Positions 7,948 through 16,463 of a stretch of DNA of 64,000 nucleotides are shown in pieces. The stretch covers positions 1 to 64,000 of the forward strand of contig CAZXIX010000005.1 in the NCBI GenBank assembly GCA_964640855.1. The letters run 5' to 3'. This stretch comes from JAJDFU01 sp964640855 (lineage in GTDB: Bacteria > Bacteroidota > Bacteroidia > Chitinophagales > Saprospiraceae). The notes below the pieces were generated by a model. It ran no database searches. It was not told the DNA's origin and worked only from the letters and a program-made list of their open reading frames with translations. The position numbers and the translations under genes were made by a program. The first letter of the stretch is position 1. Every line of letters starts with the position of its first letter.

Positions 7948-9237
7948 ATGGTCATAAATATGATAGCGCTTATTCTGGGAGGAGGCGCCGGTACCCGACT
8001 TTATCCCCTTACCAGCCAACGATCCAAACCCGCCGTTCCCATCGGGGGGAAATATCGTCTCATCGATATTCCCATTTCCAACTGCCTGAATTCCGGCGTG
8101 CGGCGCATGTTCGTTCTCACCCAGTTCAATTCGGCTTCTCTGAACCAGCACATCAAGAACACCTTCACCTTCGACCACTTCTCCGAAGCTTTTGTCGACA
8201 TCCTGGCGGCTGAGCAGACCCCCACAAGCGATAAATGGTTCCAGGGTACGGCCGATGCGGTCAGGCAGAGTATGCATCACCTCAATAACCACAAACACGA
8301 CTACATCCTCATTCTGTCGGGGGACCAGTTGTATCAAATGAATTTTGAGGAGTTGGCTCTTTATCACGTCAACAAGGATGCCGATGTGACCATCGCCACC
8401 ATACCCGTCGAGGCAGAACAGGCATCCGCTTTCGGAATCCTGAAAACCGACGAGGATAGCTGGATCCGGAGTTTTACGGAAAAACCGAAACAGGATATTT
8501 TGGCAGACTGGTCTTCTCCGGTCCCTGAAAAGTACAGCCGGCAAAACAAGATCTACCTGGCTTCCATGGGAATCTACATTTTCAAAAAAGAGGCCTTGAT
8601 GAAGCTTTTCAAGGACCATCCGGATGCCGTGGATTTCGGAAAGGAGATCCTTCCGCAGGCGATCCGGGAAAACCTCAAGGTGGCCAGCTTTCCCTACGGC
8701 GGCTATTGGGAGGATATCGGGACCGTCCGCTCTTTCTATGAGGCCAACATTGCCATGGCAGATGACATCCCCGAGTTCAATCTTTTTGACAATGAGAATG
8801 TCATTTATACCCGTCCGCGTTTGCTGGCTCCCTCCAAGATCTTCGGGACCCGATTCAACCGGTCGGTGGTGGCGGAAGGCTGTATCCTCATGGCCAACGA
8901 GATAACCGATTCCATCGTAGGTATCCGGTCGCGGATAGGAAAAGGCACAACCATCAACAGGGCCGTTGTTTTCGGGCATGATTATTACGAAACCCTGGAG
9001 GAGATCCAGAGTCCTTATGGGGGTGTCCCGATGGGAATCGGTGAAAACTGCTACATCGAGCAGGCCATCATCGAAAAGAATACCCGGATCGGTCACAACT
9101 GTGTGATTTGCGGGTCCGATGAACTGGAGGATGCGGAAACGGAACTCTACGTGATTCGGAGCGGGGTGATCGTCCTTAAAAAAGGGGTGATCGTGCCCTC
9201 GGGAACCACGATCGGAAAAGCGGTTACTGTGGGTTGA
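7948..9237 (+). CDS. glgC: Glucose-1-phosphate adenylyltransferase
   Basis: A 429-residue ADP-glucose pyrophosphorylase that makes the ADP-glucose used by the preceding glgA product. It shows the nucleotidyltransferase signature LILGGGAGTRLYPLTSQRSK at the N-terminus, PAVPIGGKYRLIDIPISNCLNSG, SGDQLYQMN and YWEDIGTVRSFYEAN, then a left-handed beta-helix tail with hexapeptide-like repeats. The start at 7948 gives MVINMIALILGG; the internal ATG at 7960 (MIALILGG) would also serve. The 4-base gap after glgA points to one operon. Allosteric regulation is expected for the family but cannot be read here. Confidence 0.96.
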   Translation: MVINMIALILGGGAGTRLYPLTSQRSKPAVPIGGKYRLIDIPISNCLNSGVRRMFVLTQFNSASLNQHIKNTFTFDHFSEAFVDILAAEQTPTSDKWFQGTADAVRQSMHHLNNHKHDYILILSGDQLYQMNFEELALYHVNKDADVTIATIPVEAEQASAFGILKTDEDSWIRSFTEKPKQDILADWSSPVPEKYSRQNKIYLASMGIYIFKKEALMKLFKDHPDAVDFGKEILPQAIRENLKVASFPYGGYWEDIGTVRSFYEANIAMADDIPEFNLFDNENVIYTRPRLLAPSKIFGTRFNRSVVAEGCILMANEITDSIVGIRSRIGKGTTINRAVVFGHDYYETLEEIQSPYGGVPMGIGENCYIEQAIIEKNTRIGHNCVICGSDELEDAETELYVIRSGVIVLKKGVIVPSGTTIGKAVTVG

Positions 9238-9258
9238 TCCTTCCCCGACAGACCGGGA

Positions 9259-10341
9259 TCATTTGCAGAAAATGGAAAGCACCTCTGAGTACCAGTCGGT
9301 AGAGGCAATGGCCCGGGCTTTGCCGATGTCTGCACAGGCCTTCTCATACTCCTTCTGGTTGAGATAGATCTCTCCGCGGAACAGCAACAGGGAAGCGTCT
9401 CCAGGCAGCAAGCCAATGGCTTCATCCAATTTGGCCAGGGCCTCCTCCGGGTTCTCTTCTTCCACCAGAGAGCGGGCCTCGTTCTCCAGCCGGCGTGCGG
9501 TTTCGAACCGCTCTACCTGCGCCGAACAATGAGGCTCATCGGGAAGAAAAGGAATGGAAATATTGAAAGCGTAAGGTACATCCCGGCCCTCATAGCGAGC
9601 AGGCTGCCACATGCCGAAAGTAGACAGGGAAGCCGTCACGGCCTGGTCCCAGAAATCGTAGCCCAGATCGTTCATGTCTGTGATCTCGAGTACCTTGACG
9701 GAGCCGTCTGTATTGATCAGCAATTGAGCTTCCAGAATGCCGGCGCGGCAGCTGTCTTTCCAGGCTTCGGGATAGGTTAGTTTTTCCTGGTAATAATCGG
9801 AAAGGGATTGATCGGCAGTGAACACCGGAAAAGAATCAATGAGGGTATAAACGGTATCTCTTCCCACCAGCGAATAGGGGAGGGGCTGTTCGATTCGAAA
9901 TCGGAGCGGTACGGTCATCCGGGCCCGAACGGTATCTCCTTCCTTCACGGCCGGCACCCAGCGCATGCCCATTTCCTGCATGCCGGTTACTACGCGGAGA
10001 GCTTCCTCGCCGCAACCCCCGCCTATATCCTTTACGATGGAGGGCTGTGTGATGAAGCCGTTTTTTTCCACGACAAAGGAGAGTACCACAATGCCTTCCA
10101 GGTTTTCCTGCAGGGCTGCTGCGGGGTATCGGATATTTTCATACATGAAAGCCAGGAAAGCCTCGTCTGCACACTTCTTTTTGACCGCCAGGGTCGTATC
10201 CAGGCCTTCGCAAATGGGGAATCGAGGCATTTGCTCTGCAAAAGAGTAAATGGTGGTGTCGCCTGGGCTTTGCCCCTCCAATGAAAAGGGAAGCCAGCCG
10301 GCAATGGAACTGATGAGCAAAAGAAAAGCCCAACGCTGCAT
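9259..10341 (-). CDS. Exported protein with two TonB C-terminal-like domains and TPR tail
   Basis: A 360-residue protein with a signal peptide (AFLLLISSIAGWLPFSLEGQ). Two TonB_C-like domains follow: one with NIRYPAAALQENLEGIVVLSFVVEKNGF near residue 90 and RWVPAVKEGDTVRARMTVPLRFRI, and one with LTYPEAWKDSCRAGILEAQLLINTDGSV near 195. The tail has a TPR-like pair (NPEEALAKLDEAIGLLPGDASLLLFRGEIYLNQKEYEKACADI). Unlike energy-transducing TonB it has no retained N-terminal anchor, proline-rich linker or ExbBD partner, so it is more likely a periplasmic binding protein than a true TonB. It converges on glgC, with only 21 bases between the stop codons. Confidence 0.75.
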   Translation of the reverse strand: MQRWAFLLLISSIAGWLPFSLEGQSPGDTTIYSFAEQMPRFPICEGLDTTLAVKKKCADEAFLAFMYENIRYPAAALQENLEGIVVLSFVVEKNGFITQPSIVKDIGGGCGEEALRVVTGMQEMGMRWVPAVKEGDTVRARMTVPLRFRIEQPLPYSLVGRDTVYTLIDSFPVFTADQSLSDYYQEKLTYPEAWKDSCRAGILEAQLLINTDGSVKVLEITDMNDLGYDFWDQAVTASLSTFGMWQPARYEGRDVPYAFNISIPFLPDEPHCSAQVERFETARRLENEARSLVEEENPEEALAKLDEAIGLLPGDASLLLFRGEIYLNQKEYEKACADIGKARAIASTDWYSEVLSIFCK

Positions 10342-10443
10342 ATTCGATCTGTTTATTTCAGTCGGCGAAGTTAGGCATTCTGAACGGGTCTGATGCGGGC
10401 AATTGCCATTTGGTCATCGTCCGTCATAAAGCGGGGCTCCAGG

Positions 10444-11712
10444 TCAGCTGGGATTTTGGGCATATTTTTCGACGGCTCTCCATACCCGGAAAACGTTCTG
10501 ATAACAGATCTTGGCGATATCCTCTTCAGAATAGCCGCGCCGGAGCAGTTCTTCGATCAGGTTGGGATACTGGCTGACATCCTTGAGGCCCGCCGGCAGA
10601 GAATCTCCGACGCCGTCAAAATCAGAACCCAGCCCTACATGGTCGATCCCGGCAATTTTCACCACGTGATCAATGTGATCGGCGACTCGCTGGACATCGC
10701 TGTAGAGTATATCCTGGTTGGCGAGTTTGAATGAGTCCACCAGCGACCGGGCGGCTTCCTCCTCGGGCTCCCATCCTCTGCTTGAGAGCAAGTTTCGCAG
10801 TTCGGCCAGTTTTTTGCTTCGGGCCGACCGCAGCTTTCCGTCCAGGAAACCGGTCCCGAAATTGATCTGTATGACGCCTCCGTTGCCGGCCAGTTCCCGC
10901 AACATGTCGTCGCTCATATTCCGCTCGAAACCCGGGGTGAAGTGGCGGCATGAGGAGTGGGAGGCGATCACGGGCACCTCGGTGATCTCCATGACATCGA
11001 AAAAGGCATCGTAGGAAATGTGGCTCACGTCCACCATAATGCCGACGCGATTCATCTCCGCCACTACTTTTCGGCCGAAGGGGCTCAGCCCTCCCCAGGT
11101 ACCGGTGGTGTCGTAACTGGAGTCGCAGATGAGGTTGTCCCGGGCATGGGTGAGGGTGATGTAGCGGATTCCTCTTTTATAAAAATATGCCACGTTGGCC
11201 AGATCATCTTCGATACCAGCTCCGTTCTCCATCCCCATGGGAAGGGAAATCAAACCTTTTTGGAATTGCTTTTCCACTTCATCCGGACTGGTGGCCACGG
11301 CAAATTTATCCGGATGTGCACCGGCAATGCCCAGGACCATATTGATGAGCGAGTCCGCCAGCTTTTTGGCTTCTCCGCGGGTATTCTGGGTTTCCGAGGG
11401 AAGGTAAATGGACATGAAGGGAGCATCCAGCCCGCCTTGTTTGGCTCTCACGTAATCGAAATCTCCTTTGTCCGTTTCGATGGGGATGCCAATGTATTCT
11501 TTCTGAAGTCGGAAGTTGGCCGTCTTCAGGCGATAGGGCAGATCAACGTGTCCGTCGGTGATGATGTATTCGTGAGCCAGCCGCTGGGCTTTTTCCGCCA
11601 GGGTTTCCTCCTTGGCCTGGGATGGTTGCTCCGCTCCGGATGAGGTACAAGAACCCAGGAAAAGAACGGCCAGAAGCAGAAAGATCAGCGGGAGATGTCG
11701 TTTTTGGATCAT
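10444..11712 (-). CDS. M19-family membrane dipeptidase (lipoprotein)
   Basis: A 422-residue zinc dipeptidase of the renal-dipeptidase family. The N-terminus is a lipoprotein signal (LLLAVLFLGSC, Cys about residue 22). Zinc ligands expected for the family are visible: DGHVDLP near 56, the Glu of PMGMENGAGI, DVSH near 230, ASHSSCRH near 250 and GSDFDGVG near 367. It would cleave dipeptides in the periplasm or at the outer membrane. The thioesterase gene ends 15 bases upstream on the same strand, so the pair may be co-transcribed, although no functional link is obvious. Confidence 0.93.
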   Translation of the reverse strand: MIQKRHLPLIFLLLAVLFLGSCTSSGAEQPSQAKEETLAEKAQRLAHEYIITDGHVDLPYRLKTANFRLQKEYIGIPIETDKGDFDYVRAKQGGLDAPFMSIYLPSETQNTRGEAKKLADSLINMVLGIAGAHPDKFAVATSPDEVEKQFQKGLISLPMGMENGAGIEDDLANVAYFYKRGIRYITLTHARDNLICDSSYDTTGTWGGLSPFGRKVVAEMNRVGIMVDVSHISYDAFFDVMEITEVPVIASHSSCRHFTPGFERNMSDDMLRELAGNGGVIQINFGTGFLDGKLRSARSKKLAELRNLLSSRGWEPEEEAARSLVDSFKLANQDILYSDVQRVADHIDHVVKIAGIDHVGLGSDFDGVGDSLPAGLKDVSQYPNLIEELLRRGYSEEDIAKICYQNVFRVWRAVEKYAQNPS

Positions 11713-11727
11713 GAATGTGGATTTATG

Positions 11728-12159
11728 CTATGGATTGGGAATCGTTTTTTTTAGGAATACGGTACCGGTGAACAGGGCTACGGGGCGATCCTGGCCGTCC
11801 TTGAAAACATCGACGGCATATCGTCCCAGGCTTCGCGAGCGATGGAGCTCCCGGGCCGCAGCGATCAATTGCTCTCCGGGAAAAACCGGACTGAGGTGAG
11901 AGATGGAGGTTTCGATCGAGACGGCCTGTGGACCCCGGCTGTTGGACGCGAAAGCCAAGGCGCTATCTGCCAGGGAAAAGGCAATCCCTCCGTGAGCCAT
12001 CCCGAAGCCATTTGTCATTTCCTCCCGCACGGTCATGGCAATCCGGCACCTTCCCGGGCCGACCTCCAGAAAATCGATGCCCAACCACTGGCTGAAAGAG
12101 TCCTTTCGATACATTTCGTGCACCACCTGTCGGGCAATTTCCATCTCATCCCGGGCCAT
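11728..12159 (-). CDS. PaaI-type hotdog-fold acyl-CoA thioesterase
   Basis: About 143 residues from the ATG at 12159 (MARDEMEIARQVVHEMYRKD). An ATG at 12204 would add 15 Asn/Pro-rich residues that do not look like part of the fold, so the shorter start is preferred. The core GFGMAHGGIAFSLADSALAFASNS is the characteristic PaaI helix, where the family uses G-H-G-x-x-x-A-L-A-D. The following VSIETSISHLSPVFPGEQLIA fits the hotdog beta-sheet. It likely hydrolyses hydroxyphenylacetyl-CoA or other acyl-CoA esters. No phenylacetate pathway genes are nearby, so the physiological substrate is open. Confidence 0.82.
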   Translation of the reverse strand: MARDEMEIARQVVHEMYRKDSFSQWLGIDFLEVGPGRCRIAMTVREEMTNGFGMAHGGIAFSLADSALAFASNSRGPQAVSIETSISHLSPVFPGEQLIAAARELHRSRSLGRYAVDVFKDGQDRPVALFTGTVFLKKTIPNP

Positions 12160-12313
12160 TGGATTCGAATTCGGTTTCGGATTCGTTTTGGAGAGAGCTC
12201 CCAAATCGAGGGGAAAGTAAGGATTTTGGACTTATTTGCTCCTTTAAGGGAGGCAATTCCTAATTCGGCATTTTTGAAGGGTTGATAAAATCGTATATTG
12301 GAAAATAGCGTTC

Positions 12314-12321
12314 TATCTTTG
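12314..12321 (+). promoter_or_regulatory. -7 promoter box (TATCTTTG) for the ECF sigma gene
   Basis: An exact TAnnTTTG match 66 bases before the GTG start at 12387. A TTG lies 13 bases upstream of it, closer than the usual 19-21, so the -33 element is uncertain. Confidence 0.5.
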
Positions 12322-12386
12322 ATGTAATCGATTCCAATTACCGATTCCCCTGCATTCAGGGACCGGTTTAAACTTGAGGCGAACCC

Positions 12387-12923
12387 GTGACAGACAGAGA
12401 TCTGGTCAAAGGATGTGTAAAAGAGGATCGCGTCTCTCAGGAGGCGTTCTTCCGGCGTTTTGCCGGAAAGATGATGGGGGTTTGCCTACGGTATGGCCGA
12501 AATCGAATGGAGGCAGAAGATATTCTCCAGGATGCTTTCATTCGGGTCTTCGATCATTTGGCAGATTTTAAAGGTCAGGGATCGCTTGAGGGATGGGTCC
12601 GGAGGATAGTGGTCAACACGGCTCTAATGCACTATCGGTCCCGAAAACCGGTACAGACGGATACTGCCCCGCTGGATCCGGATATAGCCTCCTACGAACC
12701 GGGGGTGTATGCTGATCTGGGGGAAAAAGAACTGCTGGGCATGATCAATCGCTTGCCGGAGGGCTATAAAGTAGTGTTCAACCTTTATGTGATCGAAGGG
12801 TTCAGTCATGCAGAAATTGCCGATCAACTGAACATAAGTGAGAGTACATCGCGTTCTCAATTGGTAAAATCCCGGAAAATGCTTCAAAGCATGTTATTGG
12901 AACTCCAACGAATTGCTGTATGA
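12387..12923 (+). CDS. ECF-family RNA polymerase sigma factor
   Basis: A 178-residue sigma-70 factor of the extracytoplasmic-function class. Region 2 is seen in FFRRFAGKMMGVCLRYGRNRMEAEDILQDAFIRVF (residues 21-55) and region 4 in INRLPEGYKVVFNLYVIEGFSHAEIADQL followed by the helix-turn-helix ISESTSRSQLVKSRKML. It uses a GTG start: the first in-frame ATG would remove part of region 2. Its last four bases (ATGA) overlap the start of the next gene, which encodes a small membrane protein, the usual setting for a sigma and its membrane regulator. Confidence 0.93.
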   Translation: MTDRDLVKGCVKEDRVSQEAFFRRFAGKMMGVCLRYGRNRMEAEDILQDAFIRVFDHLADFKGQGSLEGWVRRIVVNTALMHYRSRKPVQTDTAPLDPDIASYEPGVYADLGEKELLGMINRLPEGYKVVFNLYVIEGFSHAEIADQLNISESTSRSQLVKSRKMLQSMLLELQRIAV

Positions 12924-13234
12924 AAACAAATCTACCCATAGACGATACCTTCCGGCTGAATCTTCAGGATTATGCCGAAAACCCGCCCATGCATGTTTTT
13001 GACCACATCATGGAGATCCGGGCGCAGCGGCGCAACAAACGTCCTATACCCGTCATCCTGGTGGCTCTTCTGTCCCTGCTGATCGCCGCGGCGATCGCTT
13101 ATTTGACCTGGTTGCGTCCGGCGGATGTGCAACTCGACAGCTTCCCCGTACCCATTAAACTGGCTAAAACCCAGGAATTGCCGGCCGACATGCCTTTACT
13201 GAAGATCGATCCCAGCAAGATCACCCCTGCCTGA
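12920..13234 (+). CDS. Small single-pass membrane protein, possible anti-sigma partner
   Basis: A 104-residue protein translationally coupled to the ECF sigma gene through a 4-base ATGA overlap. Residues 1-40 are polar and would be cytoplasmic, with a segment PMHVFDHIMEIRAQRRNKR that resembles the cytoplasmic stub seen before the membrane helix in many Bacteroidota proteins encoded after ECF sigma genes. A single helix follows (PVILVALLSLLIAAAIAYLTWL), then about 40 extracytoplasmic residues. The position and topology suggest an anti-sigma factor, but no zinc-binding HxxxCxxC motif is present, so this is inferred from context. Confidence 0.6.
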   Translation: MKTNLPIDDTFRLNLQDYAENPPMHVFDHIMEIRAQRRNKRPIPVILVALLSLLIAAAIAYLTWLRPADVQLDSFPVPIKLAKTQELPADMPLLKIDPSKITPA

Positions 13235-13521
13235 TTTTTTCGTTTTCATGCCAACGAAGCAACAGCGCCAAAGACCTCTTTGGCCTGCCGTTATGTTTTG
13301 CGGAAAAGCCTCCGAAAATTTCCCAATTACCTTGCATTAGAGTATAACCTGCTGGCAGCCAACCTTTAGATTGAAGGCTGCCGATTGGCGTCCAAAAAAA
13401 ATCAAAAAAAATAAGAGGTCAGGCAACGAAAGGAGACGATACCGCATCTTATCTGTAGAGAATCGATAGTTAGACAATTGCGTCAAACTCTTTACACCAA
13501 GTTTTCCTTCATTTAGAGTGG
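13235..13521. other. Intergenic region with hairpin; possible long 3' UTR or small RNA
   Basis: About 290 bases with no credible open frame between the sigma operon and the strong terminator at 13522. It holds an inverted repeat GGCAGCC / GGCTGCC (13354-13360 and 13376-13382) with a 15-base loop and no T tract, then an A-rich stretch. The distance from the last stop codon to the terminator leaves room for a small RNA, but no good promoter was seen inside. Confidence 0.4.
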
Positions 13522-13557
13522 GGCCGTAAGTTGCAAAACTTACGGCCTCGTTTTTTT
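13522..13557 (+). terminator. Rho-independent terminator
   Basis: A perfect 10-bp stem, GGCCGTAAGT with ACTTACGGCC, a 6-base loop and a run of seven T. It reads on the plus strand, so it ends transcription from the sigma operon or from anything transcribed in the 290 bases before it. The T tract overlaps the stop codon of the convergent rnr gene. Confidence 0.85.
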
Positions 13558-15724
13558 AATCCGCCTCTTCCACCAGTTCCATATCGATCTGGCGTTTGGC
13601 CAGGTCGGCCCGAAGGATTTTCACTTTGACCGGGTCTCCCATTTTGTAAGTCTTTCCGGATTGTTTTCCCTGGAATTGATGCCCGCCGTTCAGAAGTTCG
13701 ATCCGTTCGGGCAGTGAGTCGAAATCGACCATGCCCTCCGCATGAGAATCCGTCAGTTCGACAAAGAATCCTCTTTCGATCATGCCGTTGATGAAGCCTT
13801 CGAAGACTTCGCCTATGTGCTCTTCCATGTATTCGACCAGTTTGAATTTAACCGATTCCCTTTCTGCATCCATAGCGCGCCGCTCCATCCGGCTGACGTG
13901 TTTGCACTGCTCTTCCAAAGCCGTTTTGGAGACGCGGAAGGGCTCTTTCCGCAGCAGATTTTCATACAGGATGCGATGGGCCAGAACATCGGAATAACGT
14001 CGAATAGGCGAAGTGAAATGAGTATAGTGCTCGAAACCCAGTCCGTAGTGGCCGATATTCTCGGTGGTATACTCTGCCTTGGCCATAGTCCGGATGGCCA
14101 TTGGAGCCAGGATGCGGAGACCGGGATTGGACTCCGAAGCTTTCATGAGCCGGTTGTAGGAGTTGGCAATGGAGCGGGGCGAATCGGTTTTGATGTCGAA
14201 GCCCATTTCCCGGGCAAAGCGGGAAAGCTCTTCCACCTTTTCCGGGTCGGGTTCGTCGTGCACCCGGTAAACAAAGGGGATCTCATTGCCATTCTGTTGG
14301 CGCTGGCCGATGTATTCGGCAACGGCCCGGTTGGCCAGGAGCATGAAATCTTCCACCAGCAAGTGAGCGTCCTTCCGTTCTTTGACGTAGATGCTTTCCG
14401 GTTTTCCTTGATCGTCCAGCCGGAACTGGATCTCTTGCGTTTCAAAGTTGATCGCCCCGTTGCGAAAGCGTTTTTTGCGCAGCTGGTGCGCCAGTTTGTT
14501 GAGCAGCCTCAATTCGCGAACGAATTCGCCTTCCCCGGAATCGATCACCTGCTGAGCCTCCTCGTAGGTAAAGCGGCGGTTGGAATGCGTGAAGGTCTTC
14601 CCAATCCATCGATTGATCAATCGGCCGTTGGAATCAAAGGTAAAAACACAGGAAAAGGTAAACTTGTCCTCGCCCGGGCGCAGAGAACAAAGTTCATTGG
14701 ACAGGCGCTCGGGCAGCATGGGCAAGACCCGATCGACCAGGTAGACCGAAGTGGATCGCTTGAAGGCTTCTTTGTCCAGGGCGGTTTTGGGTTGCACGAA
14801 ATGCGTGACGTCGGCAATGTGGACCCCGATTTCGATCTTACCGTCCTCCTTCCATTCTACCGAGAGCGCGTCGTCAAAATCCTTGGCCGTGAGGGGATCG
14901 ATGGTGAAGGTGTTCACCGGGCGCATGTCGCGCCTTTTTTCCAGATCTTCCGGCCGGATCTCATCGGTCAATTTTTCGGATTCTTCGCCGACCTCTTGCG
15001 GGAAGTCCAGTTCGAAACCATTGTTGATCAGAATGGCCTTCATTTCGATATCGTTGCTTCCCGGGAGGCCCAGAACGGTGGTGATCTCGCCAATGGGTTG
15101 CGGAAATTTATCCCGGGTCCAGCCCTTAATCCGCACAACTACTTTTTCGCCATCCGAGGCTTCTGCTTCCTCTCCGAGGGGGATCAGTATGTCTTGCGGC
15201 ATTTTTCCCTGAGGAGCTACCAGCCCGTATTTTTCGTATTTCCAGTAAGTGCCCAGGTAGTGTTTGGTGGCGCGTTCAAGCACCTCCACGACCTCCCCTT
15301 CGCGTCTTTGACGGCCCCGGTGGCTCCAGGTTCGGATCCGGACCTTGTCGCCGTCGAGAGCGGTATTCAGATTGCGGGCATTCACCCGAACGTCATCCTC
15401 CAGTTCATCCACCAGGATATAGGCTGCTCCGGAAAAGGTCAGGTCAACGGTACCGATGTATTCCTTTGAGGGTTGAGCGGCGCCCGGCATCTTGCGAACC
15501 TGGTACATGTAGTTGCCCAGGGCAATGATGCGGTTGTCTTCGGCTAATTGATCGAGAGCATGCTGGATGCTGTCCCGGTTGTTGGCGATCTTTAGCTTGA
15601 GTCCGAGTTGCTTGGGGTTGAATCTTTTCTTGGGATGTCGGGAGAGGACTTTCAGGAGTTCATTTTGCAGTTCTTTGGAACTCAATTTTCGTTCCTTCCC
15701 TTGTTTTTGTTTCTTTTTGGTCAT
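13556..15724 (-). CDS. rnr: Ribonuclease R
   Basis: A 722-residue 3'-to-5' exoribonuclease of the RNB family, which degrades structured RNA. It has a basic N-terminus and a winged-helix-like region (residues 15-75), then cold-shock domains. The RNB catalytic core has TIDPLTAKDFDDALS near residue 275, whose Asp residues bind Mg, and IGVHIADVTHFV near 300, then LPERLSNELCSLRPGEDKFTFS. The C-terminal S1 domain begins near IGEVFEGFINGMIERGFFVEL. Length and domain order match RNase R; RNase II would lack the N-terminal helix. It stands alone, with a promoter-like box 41 bases before the ATG. Confidence 0.95.
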   Translation of the reverse strand: MTKKKQKQGKERKLSSKELQNELLKVLSRHPKKRFNPKQLGLKLKIANNRDSIQHALDQLAEDNRIIALGNYMYQVRKMPGAAQPSKEYIGTVDLTFSGAAYILVDELEDDVRVNARNLNTALDGDKVRIRTWSHRGRQRREGEVVEVLERATKHYLGTYWKYEKYGLVAPQGKMPQDILIPLGEEAEASDGEKVVVRIKGWTRDKFPQPIGEITTVLGLPGSNDIEMKAILINNGFELDFPQEVGEESEKLTDEIRPEDLEKRRDMRPVNTFTIDPLTAKDFDDALSVEWKEDGKIEIGVHIADVTHFVQPKTALDKEAFKRSTSVYLVDRVLPMLPERLSNELCSLRPGEDKFTFSCVFTFDSNGRLINRWIGKTFTHSNRRFTYEEAQQVIDSGEGEFVRELRLLNKLAHQLRKKRFRNGAINFETQEIQFRLDDQGKPESIYVKERKDAHLLVEDFMLLANRAVAEYIGQRQQNGNEIPFVYRVHDEPDPEKVEELSRFAREMGFDIKTDSPRSIANSYNRLMKASESNPGLRILAPMAIRTMAKAEYTTENIGHYGLGFEHYTHFTSPIRRYSDVLAHRILYENLLRKEPFRVSKTALEEQCKHVSRMERRAMDAERESVKFKLVEYMEEHIGEVFEGFINGMIERGFFVELTDSHAEGMVDFDSLPERIELLNGGHQFQGKQSGKTYKMGDPVKVKILRADLAKRQIDMELVEEAD

Positions 15725-15764
15725 AAAAATTGGTGTGCCAGATGCATTCGGTGCAGACCACGGC

Positions 15765-15772
15765 CAAATCTA
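15765..15772 (-). promoter_or_regulatory. -7 promoter box (TAGATTTG) for rnr
   Basis: Read on the minus strand, TAGATTTG matches TAnnTTTG exactly and lies 41 bases before the rnr ATG. No TTG at standard spacing was found. Confidence 0.4.
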
Positions 15773-15785
15773 TCCATGTATTGGT

Positions 15786-16280
15786 TTATTCTTGGTTTAC
15801 GATAGTGCCGTTAGGAAGTATCTCGAGATAATAGATGGTGCTGCTTGCGGGATCAAGTCCCTGGCCTCCTTCAGCCTGGCCCGATGCTATGGTAATGATT
15901 AAGTCTTCGTCAATGGTTGCGATAGAATGGGTCAACGTTTCCCCGTCGCTGTAAGTTCCGGCGATCACCCTCCGGTCCAGCCACTGCCCTTTGTCCGTAT
16001 AAGTTAAAAGGACGTATTGATAATCCATGAGCCCGGCCTTCCAGTAGACCAGAGCGATCAGTTTTTCCACGTTTGCGATCCGAAAACAGGGAACGAACTC
16101 TGTCCATTCATCCATCTCCCCTTCTTCATGGGGAAAGATGAACTGGTTGGTCAGCGCCTGGGGCAGGGGATCATTCAGTCTGGAGAAAGTGTGATGTGTG
16201 TTTTCCCCCAGCGTAAGCGGGGTTTCCAAGGGAGGGAATTTATCCAGGAAAGATCGAAAGCTGCTGACGGGTCCGGACAT
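15786..16280 (-). CDS. Conserved-looking hypothetical protein
   Basis: A 164-residue soluble protein with no signal peptide or membrane segment. It has a polar N-terminus followed by alternating beta-strand-like segments (KLIALVYWKAGLMDYQYVLLTYT, SIATIDEDLIITIASGQ, STIYYLEILPNGTIV). No family was recognised. The frame keeps ordinary coding character over its length and is preferred over the overlapping plus-strand frame at 16017-16310. It lies upstream of rnr on the same strand, with 61 bases between, and the rnr promoter box falls in that gap. Confidence 0.6.
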   Translation of the reverse strand: MSGPVSSFRSFLDKFPPLETPLTLGENTHHTFSRLNDPLPQALTNQFIFPHEEGEMDEWTEFVPCFRIANVEKLIALVYWKAGLMDYQYVLLTYTDKGQWLDRRVIAGTYSDGETLTHSIATIDEDLIITIASGQAEGGQGLDPASSTIYYLEILPNGTIVNQE

Positions 16281-16357
16281 AATATTTCCTTGGCGTATGT
16301 ACTTATTTGAAATGATTCTAAATAATTTAGAATTCCAGGCCCCCTGTTAATCCCAAA

Positions 16358-16388
16358 TTGGGTTTGAGGCTTTATTCAGTTAGATTTG
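16358..16388 (+). promoter_or_regulatory. Promoter of the sdhCAB operon
   Basis: TTG at 16358-16360, a 20-base spacer and TAGATTTG at 16381-16388 match the Bacteroidota primary-sigma promoter (-33 TTG, about 20 bases, -7 TAnnTTTG). The start codon of sdhC is 75 bases downstream. Confidence 0.65.
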
Positions 16389-16463
16389 TGAAAAAGCAAA
16401 TCCTTGACAGCTGAAGGGCGCGAACCGCCTGCAAAACTACATATTTAAACAAAACAATAACAC

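Noticed and set aside
13742..15469. Long plus-strand open frame opposite rnr
   Set aside because: RNase R on the other strand has complete catalytic motifs; the plus-strand translation has none.
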